A stretch of DNA of 64,000 nt from JAXDJH01 sp034663635 (GCA_034663635.1 JAXDJH010000029.1:43597-107596); one strand, 5' to 3'; shown: positions 35,295 through 43,546, counted from the stretch's first letter. Program-made: numbers and translations. The notes: generated by a model from the letters alone, not told the origin.

Positions 35295-37571
35295 ATGTCT
35301 AGGCGGACGATCGGTTGTGCCCTTGCTCTCGCGCTCTTTGTCGGTCTCCTGGGGCCGGTGAAAGCAGCCCCGCGACCGGCCTACCCGTGGCTCTCCCATG
35401 CCCGCCATGGGGATGCGATTCTGGCCACAATCGGGGCCTACCGGTCGAAGACGCCGGATGAATTCTTCTCTCGTCTGCGCTACGCGCGGCCGGACGGCAC
35501 ACTCGGCGTGATCGTGCGGCTCGTGAGGCGGGATCCCCGTAGTGAGTTATTCGCTAGTTCAAACACTTCGTACATCCATTGGTATGGGGACGAACCGATC
35601 TTCTACGCACACGTGGACCCAGATGAGGTTGCTGAATTATTGCGGTCGCCTCTGGTGAAGTTCGTCGAACCCGATTACCCAATCACGAACTTCCTGTCGA
35701 CCGCGGCGGTGGAGGTTAGTGCTCGAGGGGGGGAATCCGGTTCCGGTATGTGGTCCTTCGACATGAGCCCAGATCCCTACGGAACGATCGTTTCGGAGGT
35801 CCCGGGGTTGTCCCCAGCTCAAGTAACGGGAAGGGGAGTCGTCGTTGCAGACACAGACTCCGGTATCGACGGAACCAACCGAGACTTCGGAGGTTGGAGT
35901 TGCAGCCCAGGGCCATACTCGCAATGCGAGAGTCGCATCGTCCGCAAGGTGACCATCAATCAAGCGTCGGGCGGGGATTCCGATGAGTTCGGGTTCCCCA
36001 CCACCGACTTGGCGAGCGGTCATGGGACTCACACCGCGGGCATCATCGCCGGCAACGGGTTCTACTCGCGCACCGGCGACGCAAGTCCCGGCCTTTATGG
36101 CGGCGACGGGTACAACTTCGGACTTGCCCCCCAAGCGTCGCTAATCAGCGTGAAGCTCGGCGATTCGCAATCCGCCGCGCTGGGCTATGAAGCTCTGCAG
36201 TGGGAAGCCGACCACGCGCAGAAATATGACATCCGAGCATCGAACAACAGCTGGGGTTGTTCGGGTGGATGCTCTTTCGATCCACAGTCGAGCGGTGCAC
36301 TGATCCTTCGGAACCTCTACAGAGCCGGCGTTCTCGTGACGGTGGCCGCAGGTAACGACGCAGGTGGACCCGATGGAGCCGCCTACAACGGCGCGGCCCA
36401 AAGCCCGTATGTGTTGGGTGTAGCTGCATACGACGACGAACAAGACCCTCCAAGGATCGCTTCGTTCAGCAGCCGAGGTGTGGCCGGCCTCCCGCTGCCC
36501 GACCCTTCGAGTTGGACACCTGAAAGTGAAGAGGCTGGCTACAGGCGCCCCGATCTCTCGGCGCCGGGAGTCAGCATCTGGTCGGCAGCAAACCTCACGG
36601 GAGGAACGTCGTCGATCACTCCCCGACCCAATCCACAGGATGCCGGCCAAGAGACGTCCTTCCTCCCCTACACGACGATGAGCGGGACGAGCATGGCGAC
36701 GCCGATGGTGACGGGGGCGGGGGCGTTGCTCATGGGTGCTTGTCCACAAGCGCCCACGCTGGAGATCATGCGCGCGCTGATGGCAGGTGCACAGACGAAA
36801 CAAGTCTTGGATACCGAAGGAGACACTCAGGCCCCCACGAATGCAACCGGTTACGGGGCACTGAACGTTCGGGCGAGTTACGAGTGGCTGCGGTCCAGGC
36901 CATCGTGCGGCCAATCAGCGACCGGTGGAGACATCCGTCCCGTGCTCGATGTGCCGACCGACGCTGTCACTCGTCAGAAAATAACCTTCGATGCCTCGGG
37001 ATCGACCGATGAGGGAGGGAGCATCTCGAGTTATCAATGGGACTTTGGTGATGGCCAAACGGGGAGCGGTTCGAAAGTCGAGCACGCTTATAGGAAGCCT
37101 GGATATTACGAAGTCACCCTGACTGTTAGTGAACCGGATGGAGCTCTCGCAACTCGCCGGCGGACGATCTCAGTGTCTAAGCCACCAGTGTTCACTGGCG
37201 AAGGGCACGTTCAGGTTGGGTCCTACATCGTGACGTCCGCGGACTTCATCTTCGAATGCCCGCGCACTCCGCCAACACAAGGAATCGACGGATACCTTTT
37301 CGAGCTTCCCGAACCGTTGGTGAAAGACAACCTGACGGCGACGATCCAAGCCACTGCCGAGGACAACATGATTGGACTAACGACCTACGCATCCATCTGG
37401 ACAGACGAGTGCGACAGCGTCCAGATCGCATACTCGGAGGGTTCGCCTCGACTGAGCATCGACGTCCCGGCGGGAACCCAATACATCGTCGCCCAGATCA
37501 AGGGCGGATCGAACATAAACGTGACGCTCTCAGTTCATCCAAGGATCCCGACGAAGAATCCTCCTCTTTAG
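35295..37571 (+). CDS. Secreted subtilisin-like serine protease with PKD domain
   Basis: 758 residues. Signal peptide at about 1-24 (ALALFVGLLGPVKAAP). After a propeptide-like region, the S8 domain has Asp188 in TDSGID, His243 in SGHGTHTAGI, oxyanion Asn354 in AAGND and Ser466 in SGTSMATP. A PKD domain follows (about 546-627; YQWDFGDGQTGSGSKVEHAY), then a C-terminal beta-rich domain resembling bacterial pre-peptidase C-terminal domains. Codon use seems more AT-tolerant (GTTAGT, GAATTATTG) than neighbours. Extracellular protein degradation is the likely role. Confidence 0.92.
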   Translation: MSRRTIGCALALALFVGLLGPVKAAPRPAYPWLSHARHGDAILATIGAYRSKTPDEFFSRLRYARPDGTLGVIVRLVRRDPRSELFASSNTSYIHWYGDEPIFYAHVDPDEVAELLRSPLVKFVEPDYPITNFLSTAAVEVSARGGESGSGMWSFDMSPDPYGTIVSEVPGLSPAQVTGRGVVVADTDSGIDGTNRDFGGWSCSPGPYSQCESRIVRKVTINQASGGDSDEFGFPTTDLASGHGTHTAGIIAGNGFYSRTGDASPGLYGGDGYNFGLAPQASLISVKLGDSQSAALGYEALQWEADHAQKYDIRASNNSWGCSGGCSFDPQSSGALILRNLYRAGVLVTVAAGNDAGGPDGAAYNGAAQSPYVLGVAAYDDEQDPPRIASFSSRGVAGLPLPDPSSWTPESEEAGYRRPDLSAPGVSIWSAANLTGGTSSITPRPNPQDAGQETSFLPYTTMSGTSMATPMVTGAGALLMGACPQAPTLEIMRALMAGAQTKQVLDTEGDTQAPTNATGYGALNVRASYEWLRSRPSCGQSATGGDIRPVLDVPTDAVTRQKITFDASGSTDEGGSISSYQWDFGDGQTGSGSKVEHAYRKPGYYEVTLTVSEPDGALATRRRTISVSKPPVFTGEGHVQVGSYIVTSADFIFECPRTPPTQGIDGYLFELPEPLVKDNLTATIQATAEDNMIGLTTYASIWTDECDSVQIAYSEGSPRLSIDVPAGTQYIVAQIKGGSNINVTLSVHPRIPTKNPPL

Positions 37572-37575
37572 ATCA

Positions 37576-37977
37576 TTGAACTGTCCAAACTGCGGTTCGA
37601 AATTCGAAGGAAGCGGATTGCTGCGATGTCCTCACTGCGGGACTGAACTGCCAACTGAACCGCGAGGCCAGAGCTCGATCGATCCGCCGCTCGTCGAGGT
37701 CGCACGGGCCGTCGGCTTCGAAGAGGTCCAGATGATGAAAGCCCTCCTCGAGGGGAGCGGCATCGAGGTCCTCTTGGCCGGGCACACGCTCCACGGGTCA
37801 ACGCACCTCGAAGATCCTTTGGGCGCGACTCGCTTTCTCGTGAAACGAAGCGACGTGGAGGCAGCCAACCAGTTGATCGCCGAGGCGTTGTCGGAAGACT
37901 TCGAACTGGGCATCAGCGACGAGGAGCTCGAGGCCCAAGCGCTGGCCGCGGGGAGGGCTGAGGAAGAGGACCTTTAG
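37576..37977 (+). CDS. Zinc-ribbon plus DUF2007-domain protein
   Basis: 133 residues, TTG start at 37576. The N-terminal zinc ribbon is NCPNCGSKFEGSGLLRCPHCG. The C-terminal region VARAVGFEEVQMMKALLEGSGIEVLLAG and GATRFLVKRSDVEAANQLI matches the DUF2007 putative signal-transducing fold. It starts only 4 nt after the protease stop. The acidic tail is EEEDL. Function unknown. Confidence 0.8.
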   Translation: MNCPNCGSKFEGSGLLRCPHCGTELPTEPRGQSSIDPPLVEVARAVGFEEVQMMKALLEGSGIEVLLAGHTLHGSTHLEDPLGATRFLVKRSDVEAANQLIAEALSEDFELGISDEELEAQALAAGRAEEEDL

Positions 37978-38360
37978 GTTGCCTCGATGTCGTCGGGCAT
38001 CACGTTCTTCGGGATATTGCGCCAGCGAGAGATCCCGCCCCCGAACATGACAGTGAGCCGACAGTCCTCGCATTGGTGGCGCGTCCCGTAGTCCTGTTCG
38101 ACGATGGCCCACATCGGCTTGCCGCACTCCGGGCATGGTTTCGTGGACATGTGCTTGTTGGTCCTGATCGACTTCACGTTTATCTGCGGCTCGGGGTTCG
38201 AGAGCTGCTCGCGCCACTTGTAGAGGCGCTCCCCGAGCATCGCCACCTCACAGTCCTTACAGAGCCAGAGCCGGCCGAAGGTCGCGATATCGACCACCCA
38301 CATCTCCACACCACATTGGGGGCAGAGCTTGACGATCTTTTCGTCTCCGAGGCGTGACAT
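37974..38360 (-). CDS. Double zinc-ribbon protein
   Basis: 128 residues from ATG 38360. Two CxxC...CxxC sets are seen: CPQCGVEMWVVDIATFGRLWLCKDC and CPECGKPMWAIVEQDYGTRHQCEDC. The repeat-like layout (CPxCGxxMW twice) suggests duplication of one zinc ribbon. An in-frame extension to 38432 is unsupported. No known family is recognised. The stop overlaps the convergent DUF2007 gene by four bases. Confidence 0.72.
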   Translation of the reverse strand: MSRLGDEKIVKLCPQCGVEMWVVDIATFGRLWLCKDCEVAMLGERLYKWREQLSNPEPQINVKSIRTNKHMSTKPCPECGKPMWAIVEQDYGTRHQCEDCRLTVMFGGGISRWRNIPKNVMPDDIEAT

Positions 38361-38370
38361 CGCCGAAACT

Positions 38371-39072
38371 TTACTCCGCCAGACCGTCGGCGAGGAAGGC
38401 AGGGCCGGCGGCGCAAAGGTCGAAGACCGCACATGTCGAGCACAGAGGACGGCTTGCTTTGCATACCTTGCGACCGTGCTCGATCAAAGCGAGGTGAAGG
38501 TAGTAGCGGATCTTCGGCGGCACTTTCGGTGCGAGCGTTTGAGCCGCGCCTTCGGCCGAGAGCTTCGCTGAGATCCAGCCGAGCCTTTTCGCGACTCTGA
38601 GCACATGGGTGTCGATCGGGAACGCGTCCCGCCCCATCGAGAAGACGAGGACACATGCAACGGTCTTCGGTCCGACTCCGTGGAACGAGAGGAGGTATTC
38701 GGTTGCCTCCTCGTCGGTCACTCGGTCGAGCCGGCTGAGATCCAGCTTGCCTTCGCGTTCTTTGATCTCCTGGAGGAGCGACTTGATCCGCCGAGCCTTT
38801 ACGTCCGCGATACCCCCCGCCCTGATCGCGTCGGCGATCGACCCCACCGGTGCCGCGAGAGCCTCTTCCCAAGCTGGGAAGCGCTCTTTGAGAGAGGCGA
38901 ACGCCCGCCCGCTGTTGAGGTCCGACGTCGCTTGCGAGAGCACCGTCATCACCAACTCATCGACGATCGGCCGACGCTCCTTCGGAACGAAAGGCCCTTG
39001 GGCCCCGCGTAGCCGTCGGTGAACGGCCTTGATGCGCAGTGCGTCCGGAGCTTTGGTCTCGGGTCGCGTCAG
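38371..39072 (-). CDS. nth: Endonuclease III-like DNA glycosylase (CTG start inferred)
   Basis: Base-excision repair HhH-GPD protein. The HhH is LLSFHGVGPKTVACVLVF, the catalytic Asp is in FPIDTHVLRVAKRLG, and the [4Fe-4S] ligands are C-x6-C-x2-C-x5-C (CKASRPLCSTCAVFDLC). The first ATG (38955) would truncate the first domain at VMTVLSQATSD. Reading upstream in frame reaches TRPETKAPDALRIKAVHRRL with no ATG, GTG or TTG until the dnaB stop, where CTG at 39072 forms a CTGA overlap. I use that start, giving 233 residues. A short TTG/GTG start at about 38961 is the alternative. Confidence 0.8.
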   Translation of the reverse strand: MTRPETKAPDALRIKAVHRRLRGAQGPFVPKERRPIVDELVMTVLSQATSDLNSGRAFASLKERFPAWEEALAAPVGSIADAIRAGGIADVKARRIKSLLQEIKEREGKLDLSRLDRVTDEEATEYLLSFHGVGPKTVACVLVFSMGRDAFPIDTHVLRVAKRLGWISAKLSAEGAAQTLAPKVPPKIRYYLHLALIEHGRKVCKASRPLCSTCAVFDLCAAGPAFLADGLAE

Positions 39073-41696
39073 CGGCCCGGCCCCCTCGCGATCGAAGCGA
39101 ACTTCGTGTACTGGTTCATGAACGCGAGCCGAACGGTGCCGGTCGGACCGTTGCGATGCTTCGCCAGGATCAACTCGGCCTCGCCCTTGTGTTCGGTATC
39201 GGGGTTATAGACCTCATCGCGATAAATGAACATCACAACGTCCGCGTCCTGTTCAATGCTGTTGTGGACGACGACCCCATTGGCTAAGAAATTATGTGTT
39301 CCGGGGACCGTCATGTCGTAGACATCCTCAACCCCGAACTGCTCGATCGACACGATGGCATCCCAGTACAGGTCGGAGGTCGCGATTTCTTTCAACTCGA
39401 CATCATTCAGAAAACCCGCGTACTCCGCGAGCAGCGCTCTGGACGGAGCGAACTTGAAATGTGAGGTTCCTCCGTAGGTGACCCCTCGCATTGCCTGCAT
39501 CTTGCGCTGAGTGATCCCCAGGTCGTTCATTCTGGATTTGACCTTCGTCCAGACGTCCACCGGAATCGTGTCGTTGTTCGGATTTGGCTTGGTCGAGGCA
39601 AAGAGCTCGATGACCCTTTCGATCGGTTCGGCTCGCGTCCCAAATCCTCCGACCACGTGTGCGAACCGCAACTGATCCGTACTGCCTTGGACGATGACGC
39701 TGTAACCAGGGCGATAGTCGCCTTTCTGACTCATCTTGATGGACGAGAAAATGTCCAACCGCGCCAGCAGCATCTGAACATCGGTTGCCAAGCGCTCGCT
39801 GTTGGTCGCGTAATAGATACGAGCGGGCGCACCTGTAGTACCTGGCTTGCGTAGAAAGACACAGCCGTCGGTAGCCCATAGGTGCTTCAGGAACAATGCG
39901 ATCTGGTCGTTACCAAGCTCGGCTACTTCCGCCGGTACGAACTTCTGATGTGAGCGCTTGTTGTAGATACCGAGTTCATCCAGCCAAGCGACGATCGGGT
40001 TCCGGCGACCTCGGGCAAGGGGGTAAGGAGCGGGAAGGAACATCTGAAAGCTCCTCGCCGCTTCCTCCCACTTGCAGCGAGCGGTAACTCCGAAGTGCAA
40101 CGCTGCGTGTGCCAGCGCGTCGAGGTTTTCTTCGCTCTGACTGGCATAGCGCAATGGAAGATTCTTAAGGAAGCTGCCGTCGCCGATCAGATGAGCAAGC
40201 AACACGATTTTTTCCTCGGGCCATTGGGGCGGCGAGGAGGGCGCCGGAACGCTGCGGGCGATGCCGATGCGATCTCCCACTTTGAGATCACCGGCTGGTT
40301 TCCAACCTTCGAACATCAAGAACGGGTGATTGGACGTCGCACGGATGGTGCGTCCGGAAGCCGTCTTCACTTTGAGCACAGCCCTCGTCCCCGTTTTCCA
40401 CACCTTGGTCGCTGTGGCCGAACCCAATTGCCATCCATCGAGAGTCAGGACCTCTGGATTCTGCCCAACTAGATCGCGGATGGGAACCGCACGACCCGAA
40501 GCAAGGGATACGCGAGTGTCTCCGGTGAGGCAGCCCGATTCCCTCAAGTCGCCTAGGAACGGGCGTTTATCTGCGCGGTACTCGACGCCTCGGTTCAACT
40601 GCGATGCGCAGATAACTGGAAGCTGGAGTTCCTTCGCAAGGATCTTCAATGATCGAGAGATCTCAGAGACTTCTTGTTGCCTGTTCTCGGATCTCCGCGG
40701 CGACTGCATCAATTGCAGGTAGTCGATGATGACGAGACCGAGACCGTGCTTGGCCTTCAATCTCCGGCATTTGGCCCGCATCTCCATCAGTGTGATGTTC
40801 GCCGAGTCGTCGATGAAGATCGGAGTCTCGGCGAGACGTCCCAGGGCCGCGGAGAGCCGCGTCCAGTCCGCCTCTTGCAGCGTCCCCTTGTTCAACTTCT
40901 GAGCATCGACCTTCGCTTCGGAAGCGAGGAATCGCTTCACGATCTCGCCGCGACTCATCTCCAAACTGAAGATGACGGCCGGGATCCCCCGACGCATCGC
41001 CGCGTTCAAAGCGAAATCGTTTAGCAAACTCGACTTTCCCATCGCAGGTCTGGCGGCCAAAATGATCAGGTTCGAGTCCTGGAATCCCGACGTCATCTCG
41101 TCTAGATCGGGGAAACCCGCGGACACTCCCGTAATTGCTTCGCCGCGCTCGTAGAGCTTCTCGATGTCGATCATCGTTTGGGTCAGCAGGGGACGGATGT
41201 GCTTGATGTCGTCGCGCAGACGGCGATCGCCTACGCCGTAGATCAACTCTTCGGCTTGGTCGACCGCCTGGGGGACGTCCTCAGGCAGGGAGAACCCGAG
41301 CTCCTGCACCTGGTTGCCGGCCTCGATGAGACGGCGCAACGTCGCGTGCTCGTCGACGATCTTTGCGTAGTGCCGGGCCGACGATGCTGTTGGATAAGAC
41401 TCGATCAATCCGAGGATGTAGGCGCGGCCCCCGATGAAATCGAGTTTGCCGCGCCGGGCTAGCTCCTCCGCGACCGTGATCGCGTCGGCCCCCTCGCCGC
41501 GGCCGTAGAGGGTCATTACGGTCTCGTAGATCTCGCCGTGGGCCGGCTTGTAGAAATCGTCGGCATCGAGGATCTCGATGACGTTCGCTATCGCCTCGCG
41601 AGATTCGAGCATCGCCCCGAGCACAGACTGCTCGGCATCGTGGTTGTGAGGCGGGATGCGGTTGCTCGAGCCCACCGCCGCCTGTGTCATCGCCAC
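39069..41696 (-). CDS. dnaB: Replicative DNA helicase DnaB with intein
   Basis: 875-residue precursor; 451 residues after splicing. The N-terminal DnaB domain (PPHNHDAEQSVLGAMLES) is followed by the RecA-like helicase with Walker A RPAMGKSS (about 216-223) and LVIIDYLQLM. An intein of 424 residues interrupts DLRESG/SIEQDAD at residues 389-812. GTG at 41696 with AAGGAG 8 nt upstream was preferred to GTG 41714. The leader region holds a LexA-type box and DnaA-type boxes. The stop forms the CTGA junction with nth. Confidence 0.95.
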   Translation of the reverse strand: MAMTQAAVGSSNRIPPHNHDAEQSVLGAMLESREAIANVIEILDADDFYKPAHGEIYETVMTLYGRGEGADAITVAEELARRGKLDFIGGRAYILGLIESYPTASSARHYAKIVDEHATLRRLIEAGNQVQELGFSLPEDVPQAVDQAEELIYGVGDRRLRDDIKHIRPLLTQTMIDIEKLYERGEAITGVSAGFPDLDEMTSGFQDSNLIILAARPAMGKSSLLNDFALNAAMRRGIPAVIFSLEMSRGEIVKRFLASEAKVDAQKLNKGTLQEADWTRLSAALGRLAETPIFIDDSANITLMEMRAKCRRLKAKHGLGLVIIDYLQLMQSPRRSENRQQEVSEISRSLKILAKELQLPVICASQLNRGVEYRADKRPFLGDLRESGCLTGDTRVSLASGRAVPIRDLVGQNPEVLTLDGWQLGSATATKVWKTGTRAVLKVKTASGRTIRATSNHPFLMFEGWKPAGDLKVGDRIGIARSVPAPSSPPQWPEEKIVLLAHLIGDGSFLKNLPLRYASQSEENLDALAHAALHFGVTARCKWEEAARSFQMFLPAPYPLARGRRNPIVAWLDELGIYNKRSHQKFVPAEVAELGNDQIALFLKHLWATDGCVFLRKPGTTGAPARIYYATNSERLATDVQMLLARLDIFSSIKMSQKGDYRPGYSVIVQGSTDQLRFAHVVGGFGTRAEPIERVIELFASTKPNPNNDTIPVDVWTKVKSRMNDLGITQRKMQAMRGVTYGGTSHFKFAPSRALLAEYAGFLNDVELKEIATSDLYWDAIVSIEQFGVEDVYDMTVPGTHNFLANGVVVHNSIEQDADVVMFIYRDEVYNPDTEHKGEAELILAKHRNGPTGTVRLAFMNQYTKFASIARGPGR
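39261..40532 (-). mobile_element. LAGLIDADG-type intein in dnaB
   Basis: 424 codons. Splice junctions: Cys1 (CLTGDTRVSL), block B TSNHP, C-terminal THNFLANGVVVHN, then Ser+1. Homing endonuclease motifs LLAHLIGDG (intein residues 111-119) and FLKHLWATDG (about 214-223) are both intact in outline, so the element may be active. The insertion site at ESG/SIEQD is a known DnaB intein site. Base use is a little more AT-rich than the exteins. Confidence 0.93.
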
Positions 41697-41716
41697 CGTC
41701 AGGTCTCCTTCCACAG

Positions 41717-41730
41717 CGAACGTATGTTCG
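41717..41730. promoter_or_regulatory. LexA/SOS-type box upstream of dnaB
   Basis: CGAACGTATGTTCG (dnaB-strand CGAACATACGTTCG) fits the Gram-positive LexA consensus GAACN4GTTC with the flanking C/G preferred in actinobacteria. It lies 20 bp upstream of the GTG start. Consensus matches occur about once per 65 kb by chance, so placement is the main support. Confidence 0.45.
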
Positions 41731-41751
41731 TAGTATGAGGGCGACCTGAGA

Positions 41752-41767
41752 CAGAAACGTGTTTCTG
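41752..41767. promoter_or_regulatory. 16-bp inverted repeat in dnaB leader
   Basis: CAGAAAC and GTTTCTG separated by GT. It has perfect 7-bp arms. It is not a parS sequence (parS arms have the opposite order). A regulator is unknown. Confidence 0.35.
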
Positions 41768-41897
41768 GTCGATTCCCCCGAGGAAGTAGAGCCGGCGGCC
41801 TCCTCGTCGCCGGACCGTAGGGGACGCTATGCCCCCGACCCGGTTGGCAACAAGGGCCAGAGCCTGTTGATTGTCCCGGTATTTAGGCGGACCAAGC

Positions 41898-41929
41898 TGT
41901 GGATAAAGGCGGTAGAGGATTGTCGATAA
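41898..41929 (-). promoter_or_regulatory. Two DnaA-type boxes upstream of dnaB
   Basis: TGTGGATAA at 41898-41906 is a perfect DnaA box (TTATCCACA on the minus strand). TGTCGATAA at 41921-41929 differs at one position and has the same orientation, 23 bp away. They lie in the gap between the rplI terminator and dnaB. DnaA control of dnaB is inferred. Confidence 0.4.
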
Positions 41930-41931
41930 CG

Positions 41932-41958
41932 AAAAAGGCCCCGGATCTCTCCGGGGCC
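41932..41958 (-). terminator. Intrinsic terminator of the rpsF-ssb-rpsR-rplI operon
   Basis: On the minus strand, GGCCCCGG pairs with CCGGGGCC (8 bp, 9 with the inner A-T) followed by TTTTTCG. It begins 18 nt after the rplI stop. Confidence 0.85.
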
Positions 41959-41975
41959 CCTGAAACGTCGAACGA

Positions 41976-42437
41976 TCAGGCTTCTTCTTCCTCGTGGGCG
42001 ATCACTTCTACCGTGACGAGGGCGTTGACCTCCTCGTGGAGGGGCACCTCGATCGAGAAGCTGCCGAGGGACCGGATTGGCTCCTCGAGCCGGATGTCGT
42101 GACGGTCCACGACCTCCTCGAGCTGGTCCTCGATCGCCCTGGCGATGTCGGATTTCGTCACTGAGCCGAACAGACGGCCTTCCTCGCCGGCCCGGGCAGA
42201 GATGTAGACCGGAGACGCTGCAAGCTTGGCCACTTTCGTCGCGGCGAACTCTTTCTCCTTGCGGTTGCGATCGGCCCTGGCGCGCTGCATGTCCTCGGCC
42301 TGCCGCAAAGCTCCTTTGCTGGCAACCATGGCAAGGCCCTTCGGCACGAGGTAATTGCGCGCGTAGCCGTCTTTCACCTCGACGACGTCGCCCTTGTGGC
42401 CGAGGGTGTCGACGTCGTTGGAAAGGATGACTTTCAT
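41976..42437 (-). CDS. rplI: 50S ribosomal protein L9
   Basis: 153 residues starting MKVILSNDVDTLGHKGDVVEV, with YARNYLVPKGLA, the classical L9 N-domain, a long helical linker, and the C-terminal domain SVTKSDIARAIEDQ. It is the last gene of the S6-SSB-S18-L9 operon and is followed by an intrinsic terminator. The acidic tail is HEEEEA. Confidence 0.97.
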   Translation of the reverse strand: MKVILSNDVDTLGHKGDVVEVKDGYARNYLVPKGLAMVASKGALRQAEDMQRARADRNRKEKEFAATKVAKLAASPVYISARAGEEGRLFGSVTKSDIARAIEDQLEEVVDRHDIRLEEPIRSLGSFSIEVPLHEEVNALVTVEVIAHEEEEA

Positions 42438-42442
42438 TTCAC

Positions 42443-42712
42443 CTACCTCGACGAGTAAGGCAGCAGGGCCATCTCACGGGCGTTTTTGACCGCGCTCGCG
42501 ACGAGCCTCTGGTGCTGCGTGCAGTTGCCGGTGACGCGGCGCGCCCGGATCTTGCCGCGATCGCTCATGAACTTGCGGAGCATCGCGATGTCTTTGTAGT
42601 CGATGTATTCGGTCTGGTCGGCGCAGAACTGGCAGTACTTCTTCTTGCCTCGCCGAACGACCTGGTTCTTGCCGCCTCGCTTGTCTCTATCCCTGTCTCT
42701 ATCCCGAGCCAA
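42443..42712 (-). CDS. rpsR: 30S ribosomal protein S18 (cysteine-containing type)
   Basis: 89 residues. The core reads KKYCQFCADQTEYIDYKD and LRKFMSDRGKIRARRVTGNCTQHQRLVASAVKNAREMALLPY. CxxC with a later Cys/His fits the zinc-binding (C+) paralogue. The N-terminus has an unusual RDRDRDRDKR run from short coding repeats. It directly follows ssb. Confidence 0.96.
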   Translation of the reverse strand: MARDRDRDRDKRGGKNQVVRRGKKKYCQFCADQTEYIDYKDIAMLRKFMSDRGKIRARRVTGNCTQHQRLVASAVKNAREMALLPYSSR

Positions 42713-43231
42713 CTAGAACCCTCCCTCGTCGTTTACAGGGCCCCCGACCGGAGCGGGCGAACCGCCGCCGCCACCGGAGTTGCCCCAGTCGCCGCCGCCT
42801 CCGCCACCGCCACCGGATCCACCGGAGTTGCCCCAGTCGCCGCCGCCACCACCGGATCCACCGGAGGAGCGCTGCGACTTCGTGACCTGAACCGTCGCCC
42901 ACTTAAGCGTCGGACCGACCTCGTCGACCTGGACCTCGTCCCGCGAGTGCTTTCCGCCCTCTTTGTCCTCCCAGCGCTGCTGCTGGAGACGACCAACGAC
43001 CATGACGCGCGTGCCCTTGGTGAGCGATTCCGCCACGTTCTCAGCCATGTCGCGCCAGCAGCTGCAGCGGAAGAACCCGTCGAGGCGGTCTTCCCACTGG
43101 TCGTTCTTGCGGATCCGGCTGTTCACCGCAACCGTGAACGTGGCGACGGGCAGACCGGACGGCGTGAAGCGGAGCTCGGGGTCGTCAGTGACGTTTCCGA
43201 CGATGGTGACCGCATTGTTGATCCCAGCCAT
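42713..43231 (-). CDS. ssb: Single-stranded DNA-binding protein
   Basis: 172 residues. OB-fold at about 1-108 (MAGINNAVTIVGNVTDDPEL, FFRCSCWRDMAENVAESLTKGTRVMV). The tail is rich in GGSGGGGGDWGNSGG repeats. The C-terminal tip is GGPVNDEGGF, acidic and ending in Phe but less canonical than DDDIPF. It is translated between rpsF and rpsR. Confidence 0.96.
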   Translation of the reverse strand: MAGINNAVTIVGNVTDDPELRFTPSGLPVATFTVAVNSRIRKNDQWEDRLDGFFRCSCWRDMAENVAESLTKGTRVMVVGRLQQQRWEDKEGGKHSRDEVQVDEVGPTLKWATVQVTKSQRSSGGSGGGGGDWGNSGGSGGGGGGGGDWGNSGGGGGSPAPVGGPVNDEGGF

Positions 43232-43261
43232 GTGTTTTCTCCTTGTCCTAGGTGATCGCCG

Positions 43262-43546
43262 CTACTCGGGGCGGACGATCTTCGCTCGGATGTACTCGTC
43301 GGAGATCTGGACAGTTCGATACAGGGGATCGACCGCCGTCACGGGGGCTTTGAAGGTCGTCACGAAGTAGTAGCCCTCGTGCTGGTGGTCGATCTCGAAG
43401 GCAAAGCGTCGCTTGCCCCATCGATCGACGTTGTCGACCTGCCCGCCCGCCTGGGTGACCGCTTCGGAAAAGCGATCTACGGCTTTCTGGATGTCGCCTT
43501 CTTCGAGGCGGCCATCCACGATGACCATGGCTTCGTAATTGCGCAT
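43262..43546 (-). CDS. rpsF: 30S ribosomal protein S6
   Basis: 94 residues with MRNYEAMVIVDGRLEEGDIQ and RRFAFEIDHQHEGYYFVTTF, and the end VRPE. GGAGGAGG lies 5 nt upstream of the ATG. First gene of the operon; the 166-bp gap before it must hold the promoter and a hairpin near the SD. Confidence 0.97.
   Translation of the reverse strand: MRNYEAMVIVDGRLEEGDIQKAVDRFSEAVTQAGGQVDNVDRWGKRRFAFEIDHQHEGYYFVTTFKAPVTAVDPLYRTVQISDEYIRAKIVRPE

Noticed and set aside
36141..36914. 257-codon minus-strand frame inside the subtilase gene
   Set aside because: Shadow of the catalytic domain coding strand; no family features and no RBS.
38955..38955. ATG as the start of the endonuclease III gene
   Set aside because: It would remove the N-terminal helices that the family needs; homologous-looking sequence continues upstream in frame.
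39069..41696. DnaB oversized by fusion to an unrelated domain
   Set aside because: The extra 424 residues have intein splice blocks and homing motifs, so it is an intein.
41752..41767. parS-like site near dnaB
   Set aside because: The arms are CAGAAAC/GTTTCTG; parS has GTTTCAC/GTGAAAC order.
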